A stretch of 45,183 bases of DNA, from assembly GCA_938084055.1 (NCBI GenBank), contig CALKDK010000023.1, positions 1-45,183 of the forward strand. Reading direction: 5' to 3'. The translations under genes and the position numbers were made by a program. The notes under the pieces are model-generated. The model was not told where the DNA came from. It did no database searches and saw only the letters and a list, made by a program, of their open reading frames with translations. This document shows, piece after piece, positions 17,725 through 27,021 of this stretch (its first letter is position 1; each line of letters opens with the position of its first letter). The DNA is from an uncultured Luminiphilus sp. Lineage in GTDB: Bacteria; Pseudomonadota; Gammaproteobacteria; Pseudomonadales; Halieaceae.

Positions 17725-19287
17725 CTAGTCCAGTTGCAGTGTGACGCCCAACTTGCCGATACTCGGGATCGCTGCCCGAAGTTCTGAAGTGGTCAGGGGG
17801 TGGCTGTCATACCAGTCGTGGGGGAAGCTAAGTTGGAGTTTGTTGCTCTTGGCGGTCACGGTACAGCTGGCTAAATCCTCAAATCGTTCTACCCATTTGA
17901 AAACAACTGCCAGCCGCAGCAGCACCAGCATTTTGGTTACCCTTGCGCGCCTCTGCTCGGGAATAACATCCATTAGATCCTCGCTCAGTTTGCCGCGCTG
18001 GCCCCTGACCAGGGTGCCGAGTAATTCCTGTTCACCCTGCGAGAAGCCGGGTAGATCACAGTTCTCCAGCAGATAGCCCGAGTGCCTGTTGTAGTGCTTT
18101 GCTGAGATACCAGTGCCAATCGCGTGGCAGCGCCCCGCCCAGCAAAGCAGTTCAGTGTCCGTGGACGTCAGCTCCCAAACGTCCGCTACGCAGCCTGTTA
18201 ACCAAGCGGTACTTTGGGCAACCATTTCCGCCTCCGCTGAATCACTGGAGTAACGGCCAACAAGCGCATTGATCGAACGTTCCCGCACATCCTCGTGTTG
18301 TAAGCGGCCCACCAGATCGTAGATTAGTCCCTCGCGCAGTGCCCCGGTGGAGGTGCGCATGCTGCTGATATTGAGTTCTTCGAAAATGGCCATCGCAATT
18401 GCTATCCCTGCCATGAGCACCCGGCGGCGCTTGTCGCTTAATCCCTCGTAGCTAATTTGATCTGCATGTCCATATTTCAGAAGTCGCTTGCGCAACTTGT
18501 CCAGGGACTTACCATCGATACCTGTCTCCCGCCAGCCCTCTAATGCAATGAGCGCCTCTATCGCCTGAAACGTGCCTGACGAACCCACGGCTTCCTGCCA
18601 GTGTCTTGTGTTGTAGCCTTTGCGTATGTGGGATACCTCCACCCTTGCCCTCTCAAAGGCGGCATTGAAACCCTTTTTGCTAATCTCCCCGTCGGGAAAA
18701 AACTCTCCGGCATAACTCACGCAACCCAGCTGGAGGCTCTCCATGCGCGTAGGTTCAAAGCGCTGACCAACAATGAATTCGGTACTGCCGCCACCGATAT
18801 CGACCACCAGCCGACTGGCCTCGTCATCTGCCAGTGAGTGCGCTACACCGAGATAAACGAGTCGTGCTTCCTCTCGACCATAAACGACATCGATGGGAAC
18901 CCCGAGAATTTGTTCTGCAGGATCGGTGAATAATCGTCGATTCTTGGCCCTGCGCAGTGCGTGTGTGCCGACAACACGGATCTTTGACGGCTCCACACTT
19001 TGTAGCAACTGATCAAACCGCTCGAGGCATGCCAGTCCTCTCTCGATAGCAGCCTCCGACAGCTGTCGGCCACTGAGTCCAGCTGCCAGCTGGACTTTTT
19101 CCGCCAGCGTGTGGATGGGCCTGATTTCACCGTGCTCCAGGCGAGCCACGATCAGGTGAAATGAATTGCTACCAAGGTCCAGGGCAGCAAGAATGCTGCC
19201 GTCTGGTAATGGGGTGGGGATTGAGGGCACAGCAGTCCTTGTTCTGAGTGATGATTGGAGCTTAAAACAAACCTTGGACGAGGTCAT
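17725..19287 (-). CDS. ppx: Exopolyphosphatase (Ppx/GppA family)
   Basis: Hydrolyses terminal phosphates of inorganic polyphosphate; GppA relatives act on pppGpp. The protein has 520 residues. The actin-like ATPase fold starts with LAALDLGSNSFHLIVAR, followed by VVGTHALRRAKN, YGREEARLVYLGV and the phosphate-2 motif VVDIGGGSTEF. A C-terminal HD-like domain is present (CHAIGTGISAKHYNRHS). The 500-residue length and the C-terminal domain favour Ppx over short single-domain homologues. The first 33 residues precede the conserved core and may include a few surplus codons. The gene follows alr by 28 bases on the same strand and may be cotranscribed with it. Confidence 0.9.
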   Translation of the reverse strand: MTSSKVCFKLQSSLRTRTAVPSIPTPLPDGSILAALDLGSNSFHLIVARLEHGEIRPIHTLAEKVQLAAGLSGRQLSEAAIERGLACLERFDQLLQSVEPSKIRVVGTHALRRAKNRRLFTDPAEQILGVPIDVVYGREEARLVYLGVAHSLADDEASRLVVDIGGGSTEFIVGQRFEPTRMESLQLGCVSYAGEFFPDGEISKKGFNAAFERARVEVSHIRKGYNTRHWQEAVGSSGTFQAIEALIALEGWRETGIDGKSLDKLRKRLLKYGHADQISYEGLSDKRRRVLMAGIAIAMAIFEELNISSMRTSTGALREGLIYDLVGRLQHEDVRERSINALVGRYSSDSAEAEMVAQSTAWLTGCVADVWELTSTDTELLCWAGRCHAIGTGISAKHYNRHSGYLLENCDLPGFSQGEQELLGTLVRGQRGKLSEDLMDVIPEQRRARVTKMLVLLRLAVVFKWVERFEDLASCTVTAKSNKLQLSFPHDWYDSHPLTTSELRAAIPSIGKLGVTLQLD

Positions 19288-19315
19288 CTGCCACCGATAC
19301 GTGCCGTTGCGCGGA

Positions 19316-20389
19316 TTAAGAGCGCCAGTTTCGCGGGGTTCTGCCGGTGAGGCGGGTGAGCAGCTCGTAGCCTATCGTGTCTGCGTATTGCGCTACCTCA
19401 TTGACCAGCAGGTGTTGGCCCCAGAGCTCTACCGGCGTGCCAATCTCACAGTCTGGATGATCGGTTACATCGACTGTGATCATGTCCATGGAGACCCTGC
19501 CTGCAACCGGACAGATTCGGTTGCCGACCCGCACCGGTGTGCCATCCGTTGCTGACCTCGGATAGCCATCCCCATAGCCCACGGGAATAGTAGCAATACG
19601 ACTGGCCCGCGTTGTCATCCATCGCCCCCCATACCCTACTGATTCTCCTGCGGGTACCGCCCTCAGCGCCATGACCTGTGAAGTGAGGCTCATGACCGGC
19701 CTTAGCGTTTCAGCATCTGCGGGCTTGGCGTGGGCTGCACCGTACAGCATGATTCCGGGCCGTACCCATTCGCTGTTGGGAGCCAAGCGGTTAATGAGGC
19801 CTGCTGAATTGGCCAGGCTCCCGGTTGCCGAAGCCGTTGGTTGGTGCACCGATTGCCAGCGCGCCTGCTGCCGCACCGTGAGGGCCGAGTCTGGATTTTC
19901 ACCATCTGCGAAATGACTTGTAATGACTACTGGACGAGCACCCTGGCGCTGCAGTTCAGCGACGATTTTAGGAAGTTCCCCAGGATCAAAACCCAGCCGG
20001 TGCATTCCCGTATCCACTTTGATCCAGAGGCTGGGCAGGTTTTGGGTGCCGGATTTTTCCAGTAGATCCAACTGGTGGGGGGCATGCACAACAGACATCA
20101 GGTCATATTGGCCAAGGGCCAGCACATCCTCACCGTCGAAGGGGCCTTCAAGGACCAGAATGGGTAAGTTGATCCCGGCCTCGCGTAGCACCACGGCCTC
20201 CTCGCATACGGCCACCGCAAAGCCATCCACTATAGAGCTCAGGGCTTCACTACAGGGCAATAGTCCATGGCCGTAAGCATCGGCTTTAACTGCTGCCATG
20301 AGCTTGGCTGAGCCCGCCATCGTGGCCGTGCATCGGGCATTGTGGCGCAATGCCGTCAAATCAATTGTTATTTTCGTTGGACGTGGCAT
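19316..20389 (-). CDS. alr: Alanine racemase
   Basis: A PLP enzyme interconverting L- and D-alanine for peptidoglycan synthesis or D-alanine use. With the start at 20389 the protein has 357 residues, the family norm. The PLP lysine is Lys35 (AVKADAYGHG) and the catalytic tyrosine is Tyr253 (VGYGGRW). The C-terminal segments CPVAGRVSMDMITVD and GYELLTRLTGR are also conserved. An upstream in-frame ATG at 20482 would add 31 residues inside the preceding gene, so the 7-base spacing start is preferred. Its position after a D-amino acid transaminase gene and the 5-oxoproline genes suggests a role in D-amino acid recycling as well as cell-wall supply. Confidence 0.95.
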   Translation of the reverse strand: MPRPTKITIDLTALRHNARCTATMAGSAKLMAAVKADAYGHGLLPCSEALSSIVDGFAVAVCEEAVVLREAGINLPILVLEGPFDGEDVLALGQYDLMSVVHAPHQLDLLEKSGTQNLPSLWIKVDTGMHRLGFDPGELPKIVAELQRQGARPVVITSHFADGENPDSALTVRQQARWQSVHQPTASATGSLANSAGLINRLAPNSEWVRPGIMLYGAAHAKPADAETLRPVMSLTSQVMALRAVPAGESVGYGGRWMTTRASRIATIPVGYGDGYPRSATDGTPVRVGNRICPVAGRVSMDMITVDVTDHPDCEIGTPVELWGQHLLVNEVAQYADTIGYELLTRLTGRTPRNWRS

Positions 20390-20396
20390 GCCGCTC

Positions 20397-21251
20397 TCAG
20401 AGGGTAAAGCGGTGACGGGCGAAGAGGGTCTGTGCCTGAGCCCAGACGGCGCCCGGCCGGCCATCACCGACCGGCTCGTCATCGATGGCGATCACGGGAG
20501 CAATTTCCTTGGTCGAGCTGGTGAGCCAGACCTCATCAGCAGCCAGGAGTTTGGCACGGGACACGGTTTCTTCGTAAATGGGCATCCGCTCGTTCCGAAG
20601 AATGTCCACCAGCATGTTCCGAGTGACGCCGGGTAATTTGGCCTGGTCGAGTGGTGGCGTGACAATACGGGACCCCTCCACAACGAACACGTTGCAGGCA
20701 GCGGCTTCTGTGAGCTCATCCTGTTCATTGAAGAGGAGCACTTCATCGGCACCGGCATTGACTCCCTCCATCATATGCAGGACGTTACCAAGCAGTGCGA
20801 CTGACTTGATATCACAGCGCCGCCAGCGCCTGTCGTGGGCTGTAGCCACCCGGTAGCATGCAGCTTCTGCAGGATTGCCGTTGCAGGGGGCATTCACCTC
20901 AAACGGGTAGGCAAATACGGTTTGTCGGCATTCGCTGGGAAATTTGTGGTTGCGGATCAGGGATGTGCCCCGTGTAACCTGAAGATATAAACCCAGATGC
21001 TCGCCTTGATCTTTCTCAATCAGGCTAGCAAGCAAACTCTGCCAGGCTTCTGTGGATAGGGGATTGTCTAGCTGGATAGCGCTTAAACCCTGGTCGAGGC
21101 GCTGCATATGCCGCGCAAAGCCGACCATATTGCCTCCGTAGCTGGGGATGACTTCGTAGATCCCATCCCCGAATAGAAAGCCACGGTCCATGGGTGAGAT
21201 TCTGGCGTCTTCCAGGGGAACAAATTCGCCGTTCAAGTAAGCCGTTGTCAT
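20397..21251 (-). CDS. dat: D-amino acid transaminase (class IV, PLP)
   Basis: A fold-type IV aminotransferase, most probably D-alanine:2-oxoglutarate aminotransferase, which makes or consumes D-glutamate. The protein has 284 residues. It begins TAYLNGEFVP and shows PMDRGFLFGDGIYEVIP, the PLP lysine Lys149 in CDIKSVALLGN, and Glu182 in LTEAAACNVF. These agree better with D-amino acid transaminase than with branched-chain or 4-amino-4-deoxychorismate enzymes. The ATG overlaps the stop of the upstream gene (ATGA) and has GGAGG nearby. Co-occurrence with alanine racemase and a D-glutamate cyclase-like gene supports the D-specific call. Confidence 0.87.
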   Translation of the reverse strand: MTTAYLNGEFVPLEDARISPMDRGFLFGDGIYEVIPSYGGNMVGFARHMQRLDQGLSAIQLDNPLSTEAWQSLLASLIEKDQGEHLGLYLQVTRGTSLIRNHKFPSECRQTVFAYPFEVNAPCNGNPAEAACYRVATAHDRRWRRCDIKSVALLGNVLHMMEGVNAGADEVLLFNEQDELTEAAACNVFVVEGSRIVTPPLDQAKLPGVTRNMLVDILRNERMPIYEETVSRAKLLAADEVWLTSSTKEIAPVIAIDDEPVGDGRPGAVWAQAQTLFARHRFTL

Positions 21252-22093
21252 CGCATACCCCCTCCAATAATAAGCTGTTTGATTTCTTCTATTACGGCTT
21301 CACCCACGCCTGACTCGAAGCCATCTTCGGTCTGGGTCGGTTGATGAGTCACGCCGTCTACTGCACCGAGTTCGATGCAGCGCGCCAATAGCGCACTGCT
21401 ATCCAGCCAATCAAGTATAGGACGCTTGCAGAGCGCCTCTGCAACGCCAATGACGGCATAGGCACCCCAGTTGGAGACGTCGGCGACAATCAGTTCGTCG
21501 CAACCAATTCGGGCAGGTTTGATATTCAGTGACTCAAGGATCGGACCTGCGCGTCCCATGCCCGCTTCATTCCCGCCATCACCGATCGCAATCACTGGAC
21601 ATGTGGCCAATTCCAGCAGGGGTTCGACGGGGCGACATTCTGTGCTTATATCCTCTCCGGCAATATTGTAAAAACGTCCATCTTCTGCCGCGCCGGGTCG
21701 CTCGATGACGACGATAACTGACGGCGCGAGATCCAGAAGGAGTGCCTCCGATTCAGCTCGCGCCCCTTCATAGTCGAAGCTTTGCAGCGCCCAGGTTCGA
21801 ACGGAGGTGCCCAGGGCTCCCGTCACGGTTTCGCCAGCGAGTATCCAGGGTCTTGCTCCCATGGATTCAAGAAAATGATACAGCGCGAATGCGCCGGGAG
21901 GTCCATCGGTCTCGAACGTCCCGCCAACCGGAAAACCCGTGCATATCATGACGTTACCCGATGCCGCTACCAGGGTCTGGGCTGCACGGAGGCAGTAGCC
22001 CGGCTCAAGATGACGACGGACACGTGCCATGCCACGCGGGTTTCTTGACACCAACACCGCCTCGATAGCCGTACTGATCGCTGACGCGTTCAA
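21248..22093 (-). CDS. D-glutamate cyclase C-terminal-like protein (DUF4392)
   Basis: A 281-residue protein of the DUF4392 family (PF14336), which forms the C-terminal part of animal mitochondrial D-glutamate cyclase (DGLUCY, C14orf159). That enzyme converts D-glutamate to 5-oxo-D-proline. The family features seen are an RNPRGMARV start, a CTGFPVGG motif, ETDGPPGAFAL, VVIERPGAAEDGRFYN, a glycine-rich IGDGGNEAGMG loop and DVSNWGAYA. The start codon is TTG at 22093, inside a TTGA overlap with pxpC and with GGAGA six bases upstream, so coupled translation is likely. The other DGLUCY half is encoded four genes upstream. The bacterial stand-alone activity is inferred, not established here. Confidence 0.82.
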   Translation of the reverse strand: MNASAISTAIEAVLVSRNPRGMARVRRHLEPGYCLRAAQTLVAASGNVMICTGFPVGGTFETDGPPGAFALYHFLESMGARPWILAGETVTGALGTSVRTWALQSFDYEGARAESEALLLDLAPSVIVVIERPGAAEDGRFYNIAGEDISTECRPVEPLLELATCPVIAIGDGGNEAGMGRAGPILESLNIKPARIGCDELIVADVSNWGAYAVIGVAEALCKRPILDWLDSSALLARCIELGAVDGVTHQPTQTEDGFESGVGEAVIEEIKQLIIGGGMR

Positions 22094-23070
22094 GACCGTC
22101 TCCAGAGGGTATCCAGTGCTTGCAGGTGTGTTTCCTCGTAATGTTCAGACAGCCACACCAGTTGATCTGCTTCGGTGACACTTACGCTGCGAAAATTGAT
22201 TGCTACGCCGGGGCGGCTCTGCCCAAGTCGAGCACAGTCCTGCGGTATAACGGCTCCCATCTGGGGATAGCCACCCATGGTTTGCCGGTCGTTGAGTAAG
22301 ACGATCGGCTTGCCGTTGGGGGGGATCTGTATGGAGCCAAGACATGTGGCTTCGGACCAGAGCTGGGATAGTCCGGTGTCCAGCGCGTCACCCTCCAGTG
22401 GAATGGCCATGCGGTTGGCGGCACCCGTGACGGTGAAGGTGGCGGTGGCGAGTTTCTCCCTGCAGGATTCCGTCACGTCGTCGTATTGAAATCCTGGTAC
22501 GAAGCGCAGCGTAAGGGGCTCTGGCATTTCCCGGGGGCCCTCTACGGGCGGTGGAACAAAAGCTCGAAATGCACTGTGCGCGGCTGGGGATGTGCCATCG
22601 CAGGAACCAATCGGGAGCTGATCACCTGTGCTCAGGGCCTGGCCGTCGAGACCACCCAACCCTTCGCGGATCACGGTACTGCGACTCCCAAGCGTTGGTA
22701 CTACGTTGATTCCACCCGCTACGGCCATGTACGTGTAAGTGCCGGCACTGCTGGGGCGAACTTCAATCTGCGCGCCGGCAGGCACGGGCAGGGGGCGCCC
22801 CATAAGCTGAGCGTCGCCATTGATAATGACCGGCGCTGTGGCACCACAAAAGGCGACCAGGGTATCGCAATGCACCCTCAGGTCCATTCCTGCCAGCACA
22901 ATCTCCAGCCCCGCCGAGTTGTCTGGATTTCCCAGCAGACGATTGGCGCATCGAAGTGCGAAACCATCCACGGCTCCTCCGTTGGTAATGCCCTGGCCAA
23001 GGAGGCCGGGCCGACCCGCATCCTGGAGGGTAGCGAGGAGGCCCACCTTTGCCACCTCAATGGTTGTCAC
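22090..23070 (-). CDS. pxpC: 5-oxoprolinase subunit C (biotin-dependent carboxyltransferase family)
   Basis: With PxpA and PxpB it forms the ATP-dependent bacterial 5-oxoprolinase, which opens 5-oxoproline to glutamate. The protein has 326 residues of the KipA/YbgK family. It opens with VGLLATLQDAGRPG, then GGAVDGFALRCANRLLGN. An ATAPVIING strand follows, and it carries GGYPQMGAVI near the C-terminus. The start is GTG at 23070 in a GTGA overlap with pxpB, with GGGAGG seven bases upstream. Fused KipI-KipA forms and urea amidolyase modules share this domain, but the pxpA-B-C order settles the call. Confidence 0.92.
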   Translation of the reverse strand: MTTIEVAKVGLLATLQDAGRPGLLGQGITNGGAVDGFALRCANRLLGNPDNSAGLEIVLAGMDLRVHCDTLVAFCGATAPVIINGDAQLMGRPLPVPAGAQIEVRPSSAGTYTYMAVAGGINVVPTLGSRSTVIREGLGGLDGQALSTGDQLPIGSCDGTSPAAHSAFRAFVPPPVEGPREMPEPLTLRFVPGFQYDDVTESCREKLATATFTVTGAANRMAIPLEGDALDTGLSQLWSEATCLGSIQIPPNGKPIVLLNDRQTMGGYPQMGAVIPQDCARLGQSRPGVAINFRSVSVTEADQLVWLSEHYEETHLQALDTLWRRS

Positions 23071-23744
23071 AGAATGCCTCCCAGTTCCAGAAACCGATCC
23101 CTGCTAATGGGTCTGAAGCTGATCTGATCACCCACTGCAATAAGGCCCGGGGGAGACTGTCCCAGGTCAAAAAGTTTTAGCGGGCACAGCCCGATGAGAC
23201 GCCAACCGCCGGGCGAGACGCTCGGGTAGACGGCTGTTTGTCGATCAGCAAGTGCGACACTCCCTGCTGGAACCTCCCGTCGCGGTGCATCGAGGCGGGG
23301 TATTGTGAGGGGTTCGGGCGTATCTCCCAGGTAGCAGAACCCAGGTGCAAAACCGGTCGCGTAGGCGTTGTATACCTCCGAACTGTGCATTTCGACAACG
23401 TCATCTGCAGAGACCCGGCAATACTCAGCAACCGCAGCAAGGTCTATCCCCGACTCTTCGGAATACCAGACCGGCACTTCGATGCGCCGGCCCGAAAGGG
23501 GAACATCGGATCGGTCGGCACCCAATGACTCAACGGTATCCGCCAGCCGATCTCGGGTAATCACTGCGGGGTCGAAGAAGACTGTGAGCGTTTGGTAGCC
23601 CAGCACGCTATCGACAATTCCCCCGGGATGTTTCTCGACGAGCAGTTGCCGCAGGCGCAACAAACTGGCCGTTACGCCAGGGCTGGGCGCGTCATCATGA
23701 CTCAGCCTAAGGCCCGTAACACCTGCAGGACTCCATCGCATCAT
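23067..23744 (-). CDS. pxpB: 5-oxoprolinase subunit B (KipI family)
   Basis: The second 5-oxoprolinase component, related to Bacillus KipI, a histidine-kinase inhibitor. The protein has 225 residues. It shows the family sequence RWSPAGVTGLRL, then HPGGIVDSVLGYQTLTVFF. The signature PGFCYLG is followed by a REVPAGSVALADRQTAVYP segment and SPGGWRLIG. The ATG at 23744 follows the pxpA stop with no gap (TGA ATG ATG), and a second ATG is adjacent. It overlaps pxpC by 4 bases. Confidence 0.93.
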   Translation of the reverse strand: MMRWSPAGVTGLRLSHDDAPSPGVTASLLRLRQLLVEKHPGGIVDSVLGYQTLTVFFDPAVITRDRLADTVESLGADRSDVPLSGRRIEVPVWYSEESGIDLAAVAEYCRVSADDVVEMHSSEVYNAYATGFAPGFCYLGDTPEPLTIPRLDAPRREVPAGSVALADRQTAVYPSVSPGGWRLIGLCPLKLFDLGQSPPGLIAVGDQISFRPISRDRFLELGGIL

Positions 23745-24539
23745 TCAGGCCGGTGGCGTTCGCAATGCGGTCCGGATGGCCTTCAGCATCTCCACAGCGG
23801 CCGGGGTGTCTCCATGCACGCACAGGGTATCAGGGACGATACTGAGTTTATGGCCCTTGACGCTGCGAAGGCTCCCTGAAGCAATATTGGCAGCCTGCGC
23901 GACCGCGGCTTCAAGATCGAGTAGGGCGTCAGGGCTGCTTCTTGGGACGAGGTAGCCGGCCCGCGTATAGCCGCGGTCTGCGAAGGCTTCAAAGCGCAGG
24001 CCGAGGCCATATTCAAAGCCGAGTTCAACCGCTTTTTTGTCCCTCGGCGTGGCAAGCATTACCAGATCAAGTGAGCGATACCATGACGCTACGGCATACA
24101 TAACCGATTTCAGCAGCGCCTCGTCACCGAGCATGTCGTTATATAGCGCACCGTGGGGTTTCACATAGCTCACCCGGGTACCGTGGGATCTCGCCATTCC
24201 GTCCAAAGCTGAGATTTGGTAATGAATGGTATCGATGAGTTGCTGGCCGGTGAGGGCCATGGAGCGTCGTCCGAATCCCTGCAAATCGGGATAGGCCACG
24301 TGGGCTCCAATTTCAACCTTGTGCTTCTTGGCGAGGATCAGGGTCTCGCGCATGACTGAGGGGTCACCACCGTGAAAGCCGCAGGCTATGTTGGCGCTAT
24401 CGATAAGCGGCATGACGGCCTCGTCGCAGCCCATTTTCCATGCGCCGAAGCTCTCACCCAAATCGCAATTGATTTTGATGAGTTTTCGGACTGGTGTCTT
24501 TCGGCTTCTGCGCCGGACAATTCGTTTAACGGCTTTCAC
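23745..24539 (-). CDS. pxpA: 5-oxoprolinase subunit A (LamB/YcsF family)
   Basis: The TIM-barrel-like subunit of the 5-oxoprolinase. The protein has 264 residues. The hallmarks are [43 protein letters not shown], a [15 protein letters not shown] motif and LCVHGDTP near the end. The conserved domain normally begins within two to four residues of the protein start. Here the only usable start is the GTG at 24539, which overlaps the upstream stop (GTGA) and adds about 18 very basic residues ([11 protein letters not shown]). No ATG, GTG or TTG lies in frame between it and the domain. Confidence 0.93.
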   Translation of the reverse strand: MKAVKRIVRRRSRKTPVRKLIKINCDLGESFGAWKMGCDEAVMPLIDSANIACGFHGGDPSVMRETLILAKKHKVEIGAHVAYPDLQGFGRRSMALTGQQLIDTIHYQISALDGMARSHGTRVSYVKPHGALYNDMLGDEALLKSVMYAVASWYRSLDLVMLATPRDKKAVELGFEYGLGLRFEAFADRGYTRAGYLVPRSSPDALLDLEAAVAQAANIASGSLRSVKGHKLSIVPDTLCVHGDTPAAVEMLKAIRTALRTPPA

Positions 24540-25339
24540 AGTAGTGCGAGTCCTGCATTTGTTTTGTCGGTGACCAGCATATGCCCGGGCGCATGAGTGA
24601 AGGCAAGCGGAAGTCGCGCATTCTCCAGCGCCACCTGCGGCGTTACGCCGCAGGCCCAGAACACGGGTATTTCGCCCTCCGCGATCGTAACTGAATCACC
24701 AAAGTCAGGGTTGGATACATCCTCGATACCTATCTGGGAGGGATCTCCGAAATGTACGGGTGCTCCGTGCACCGAGGGGAAACGCGTGCAAATCTGTATG
24801 GCTCGGATGGCATCTTTCGGTTTCATGGGGCGCATGCTGACGACTAGATTACCCCAGAATGGACCCGCCGGATGGCAAGCTTGGTTGGTGCGGTACATGG
24901 GTACATTGACCTTTTCGGTGATGTTGCGTATTTCCAGTCCATCCGCCAGGAGAGCCTCTTCAAAGGAAAATGAGCAACCCAACGCAAAAGCGACATGGTC
25001 TTCCTGCCAGTCTGCGCAGAGATCCACGGGCTCTGCCGTGAGTTTTCCCGATTCCCATCGCCTGTAGCGCGGCAAATCTGTTCGCACATCGATATCTTTT
25101 CCGAGCTCAGGAAGGGATGTGTCCCCGCTGCTGGGACTGGTGGCGAGTAGTGGGCAGGGCTTGGGATTGCGGCGGCAGAAGTCAGCAAAATCATGGGCGA
25201 ATTCCGCGGGGACTATGACCAGATTGCACTGCACGAACCCTGCCGCCATGCCACTGGTCGTGCCGCTGAAGTCCCCACTGCGTGCGGCAGCACGAAGCTC
25301 CCCCGGCGTTTTTTGGGTGTCACTGCTGTCCGCTGCCAC
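24536..25339 (-). CDS. UPF0317 / DUF1445 family protein (D-glutamate cyclase N-terminal-like, putative hydro-lyase)
   Basis: A 267-residue member of the UPF0317/DUF1445 family (Bacillus YcsI). Its homologues form the N-terminal part of animal D-glutamate cyclase and are often encoded beside pxpABC. The family features are [55 protein letters not shown], an early N-V-P-M-Y-x-T-N motif, and ITHAPGHM-type sequence near the end. I place the start at GTG 25339, which has a perfect GGGAGGA five bases upstream. Longer in-frame starts up to 25516 run into the divergent gene. It is the first gene of the operon. Confidence 0.85.
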   Translation of the reverse strand: MAADSSDTQKTPGELRAAARSGDFSGTTSGMAAGFVQCNLVIVPAEFAHDFADFCRRNPKPCPLLATSPSSGDTSLPELGKDIDVRTDLPRYRRWESGKLTAEPVDLCADWQEDHVAFALGCSFSFEEALLADGLEIRNITEKVNVPMYRTNQACHPAGPFWGNLVVSMRPMKPKDAIRAIQICTRFPSVHGAPVHFGDPSQIGIEDVSNPDFGDSVTIAEGEIPVFWACGVTPQVALENARLPLAFTHAPGHMLVTDKTNAGLALL

Positions 25340-25409
25340 GCATTCCTCCCGTACTTTTCCACAGAGCCCTTCTGTATAGTAAGCGCAACATACCATCGGG
25401 AGAGGGTTC

Positions 25410-26945
25410 ATGCCCCACATATCCATAACCGCCGCCGAAACACCGCATAAGCCTGCAATCATCATGGCCAATTCGGGGGAGATGGTCACGTACAAAGAGC
25501 TCGATGAACGCAGCAATCAGGTGGCCCATCTCTTGAGGATTTGCGGACTGAAGGCCGGCGATCACATGGCTATGATGCTGGAGAATTGTCGTCAGTTTCT
25601 GGAGATTACAGCCGGCGCCATGCGGGCAGGCATTATTTTTACCCCCATCAGCACGCACCTGAAAGAGGACGAGACGGCCTATATCCTCGACAATTGCGGC
25701 GCAGATTTGTTTGTTGCGTCCCATACATTGGCAGGCGTTGCGGAGCGGATGGTCACCCAGAACACGGGGGTGAAACATTTCTACATGGTTGGTGGTGTGG
25801 AGCCGGGCTTTCATTCCTGGGAGGAAACGGTAGACGCTCTTCCCAACACGCCTATTGATGACCAGGCCATGGGTACCGCCATGTTGTATTCATCGGGAAC
25901 CACGGGTAAACCCAAAGGGGTGTTTAATCGTCCTTACACCGAGATCTTTGATGAGCCCTTGCCTTTGACGCTCTCCCTGGGCGCGGCCTTTGGATTTGGC
26001 AGTGAAACGACCTACCTTTCACCCGCGCCTCTCTACCACGCGGCGCCGCTCCATTATAATTTGGTGGTTCTGGACACTGGCGGCACGTCGATCATTATGG
26101 AAAAGTTCGACGCAGTGCGAGCCCTCGAACTTATCGAAGAACATCGGGTGACACACAGCCAGTGGGTTCCGATCATGTTTGTCAGGATGCTCAAACTGCC
26201 TGCAGAGGAGCGCGAGCGATTCGATACCAGTTCAATGCAGGTCGCCATTCACGCCGCCGCACCCTGTCCAATCGATGTCAAGGAACAGATGATTGAATGG
26301 TGGGGCCCCGTCATTATTGAATACTACTCATCCAGCGAGGCGGCGGGATTTACGATCATTGATTCCAATGATTGGCTCAATCACAAAGGTTCTGTTGGAC
26401 GGTCATTGTTTGGTGTTCCCCATGTCCTGAACGAGGAGGGGGAGGAGTTGCCCACTGGCCAAGTTGGGACGATCTGGTTCTCCGACATTGCGAATAAATT
26501 CGAGTACCACAACGAACCCGCAAAGACCGCTGAGGCCTACAATGACCAAGGCTGGACGTCGGTGGGCGATATGGGCTACCTGGACGAGGAGGGCTACCTT
26601 TACCTTACCGACCGCAAAAACTTCACCATCATCTCGGGTGGAGTGAACATATACCCCGCGGAAATCGAGAATTTACTTATCAACCACGAGAAGGTCGCGG
26701 ATGTTGCGGTCTTCGGGATACCCTGTGAGGAGTTTGGTGAAGCTGTTCAGGCCGTGGTGCAACCTGCCAACTGGGCCGATGCGACCGATGAAACCGCACT
26801 GGAACTCATGGCCTGGCTGAAAGAAAGACTGTCCCATATCAAGATCCCCCGCAGCCTGGATTTTCTGGAGGAACTGCCGCGGATGGATAACGGAAAGCTC
26901 TACAAGCGGCACCTGATGGAGGCCTATCGAAACCGGGACGCCTGA
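25410..26945 (+). CDS. AMP-dependent acyl-CoA synthetase
   Basis: Activates a carboxylic acid with ATP and CoA through an acyl-adenylate. The protein has 511 residues. The P-loop-like motif [11 protein letters not shown] is at 160-170, A5-type [10 protein letters not shown]7-type [18 protein letters not shown] and A10 NGKLYKR. The [11 protein letters not shown] motif is also present. No membrane segment is seen. It resembles synthetases acting on medium/long-chain, steroid-side-chain or bile-acid-like substrates rather than acetate, but the substrate is not identifiable by eye. It is divergent from the DUF1445 operon across 70 bases, and GGGAGAGG precedes the start. Confidence 0.88.
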   Translation: MPHISITAAETPHKPAIIMANSGEMVTYKELDERSNQVAHLLRICGLKAGDHMAMMLENCRQFLEITAGAMRAGIIFTPISTHLKEDETAYILDNCGADLFVASHTLAGVAERMVTQNTGVKHFYMVGGVEPGFHSWEETVDALPNTPIDDQAMGTAMLYSSGTTGKPKGVFNRPYTEIFDEPLPLTLSLGAAFGFGSETTYLSPAPLYHAAPLHYNLVVLDTGGTSIIMEKFDAVRALELIEEHRVTHSQWVPIMFVRMLKLPAEERERFDTSSMQVAIHAAAPCPIDVKEQMIEWWGPVIIEYYSSSEAAGFTIIDSNDWLNHKGSVGRSLFGVPHVLNEEGEELPTGQVGTIWFSDIANKFEYHNEPAKTAEAYNDQGWTSVGDMGYLDEEGYLYLTDRKNFTIISGGVNIYPAEIENLLINHEKVADVAVFGIPCEEFGEAVQAVVQPANWADATDETALELMAWLKERLSHIKIPRSLDFLEELPRMDNGKLYKRHLMEAYRNRDA

Positions 26946-26951
26946 TCCGGT

Positions 26952-26975
26952 GTCGCCAGGAGCACTAAAGGCGAC
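26952..26975. repeat. Inverted repeat after the acyl-CoA synthetase gene
   Basis: GTCGCC (26952-26957) and GGCGAC (26970-26975) are exact reverse complements with a 12-base loop. They begin 7 bases past the stop codon. No T tract follows, so termination would have to be weak or factor-assisted. Confidence 0.45.
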
Positions 26976-27021
26976 CCCGACGGATAGACCGGTAGATACA
27001 TTCAGGTTTTGTCCCCCGTTC

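Noticed and set aside
25340-25516. Longer start for the DUF1445 gene
   Set aside because: It would overlap the divergent acyl-CoA synthetase gene. The GTG at 25339 has a perfect ribosome site and gives the usual family length.
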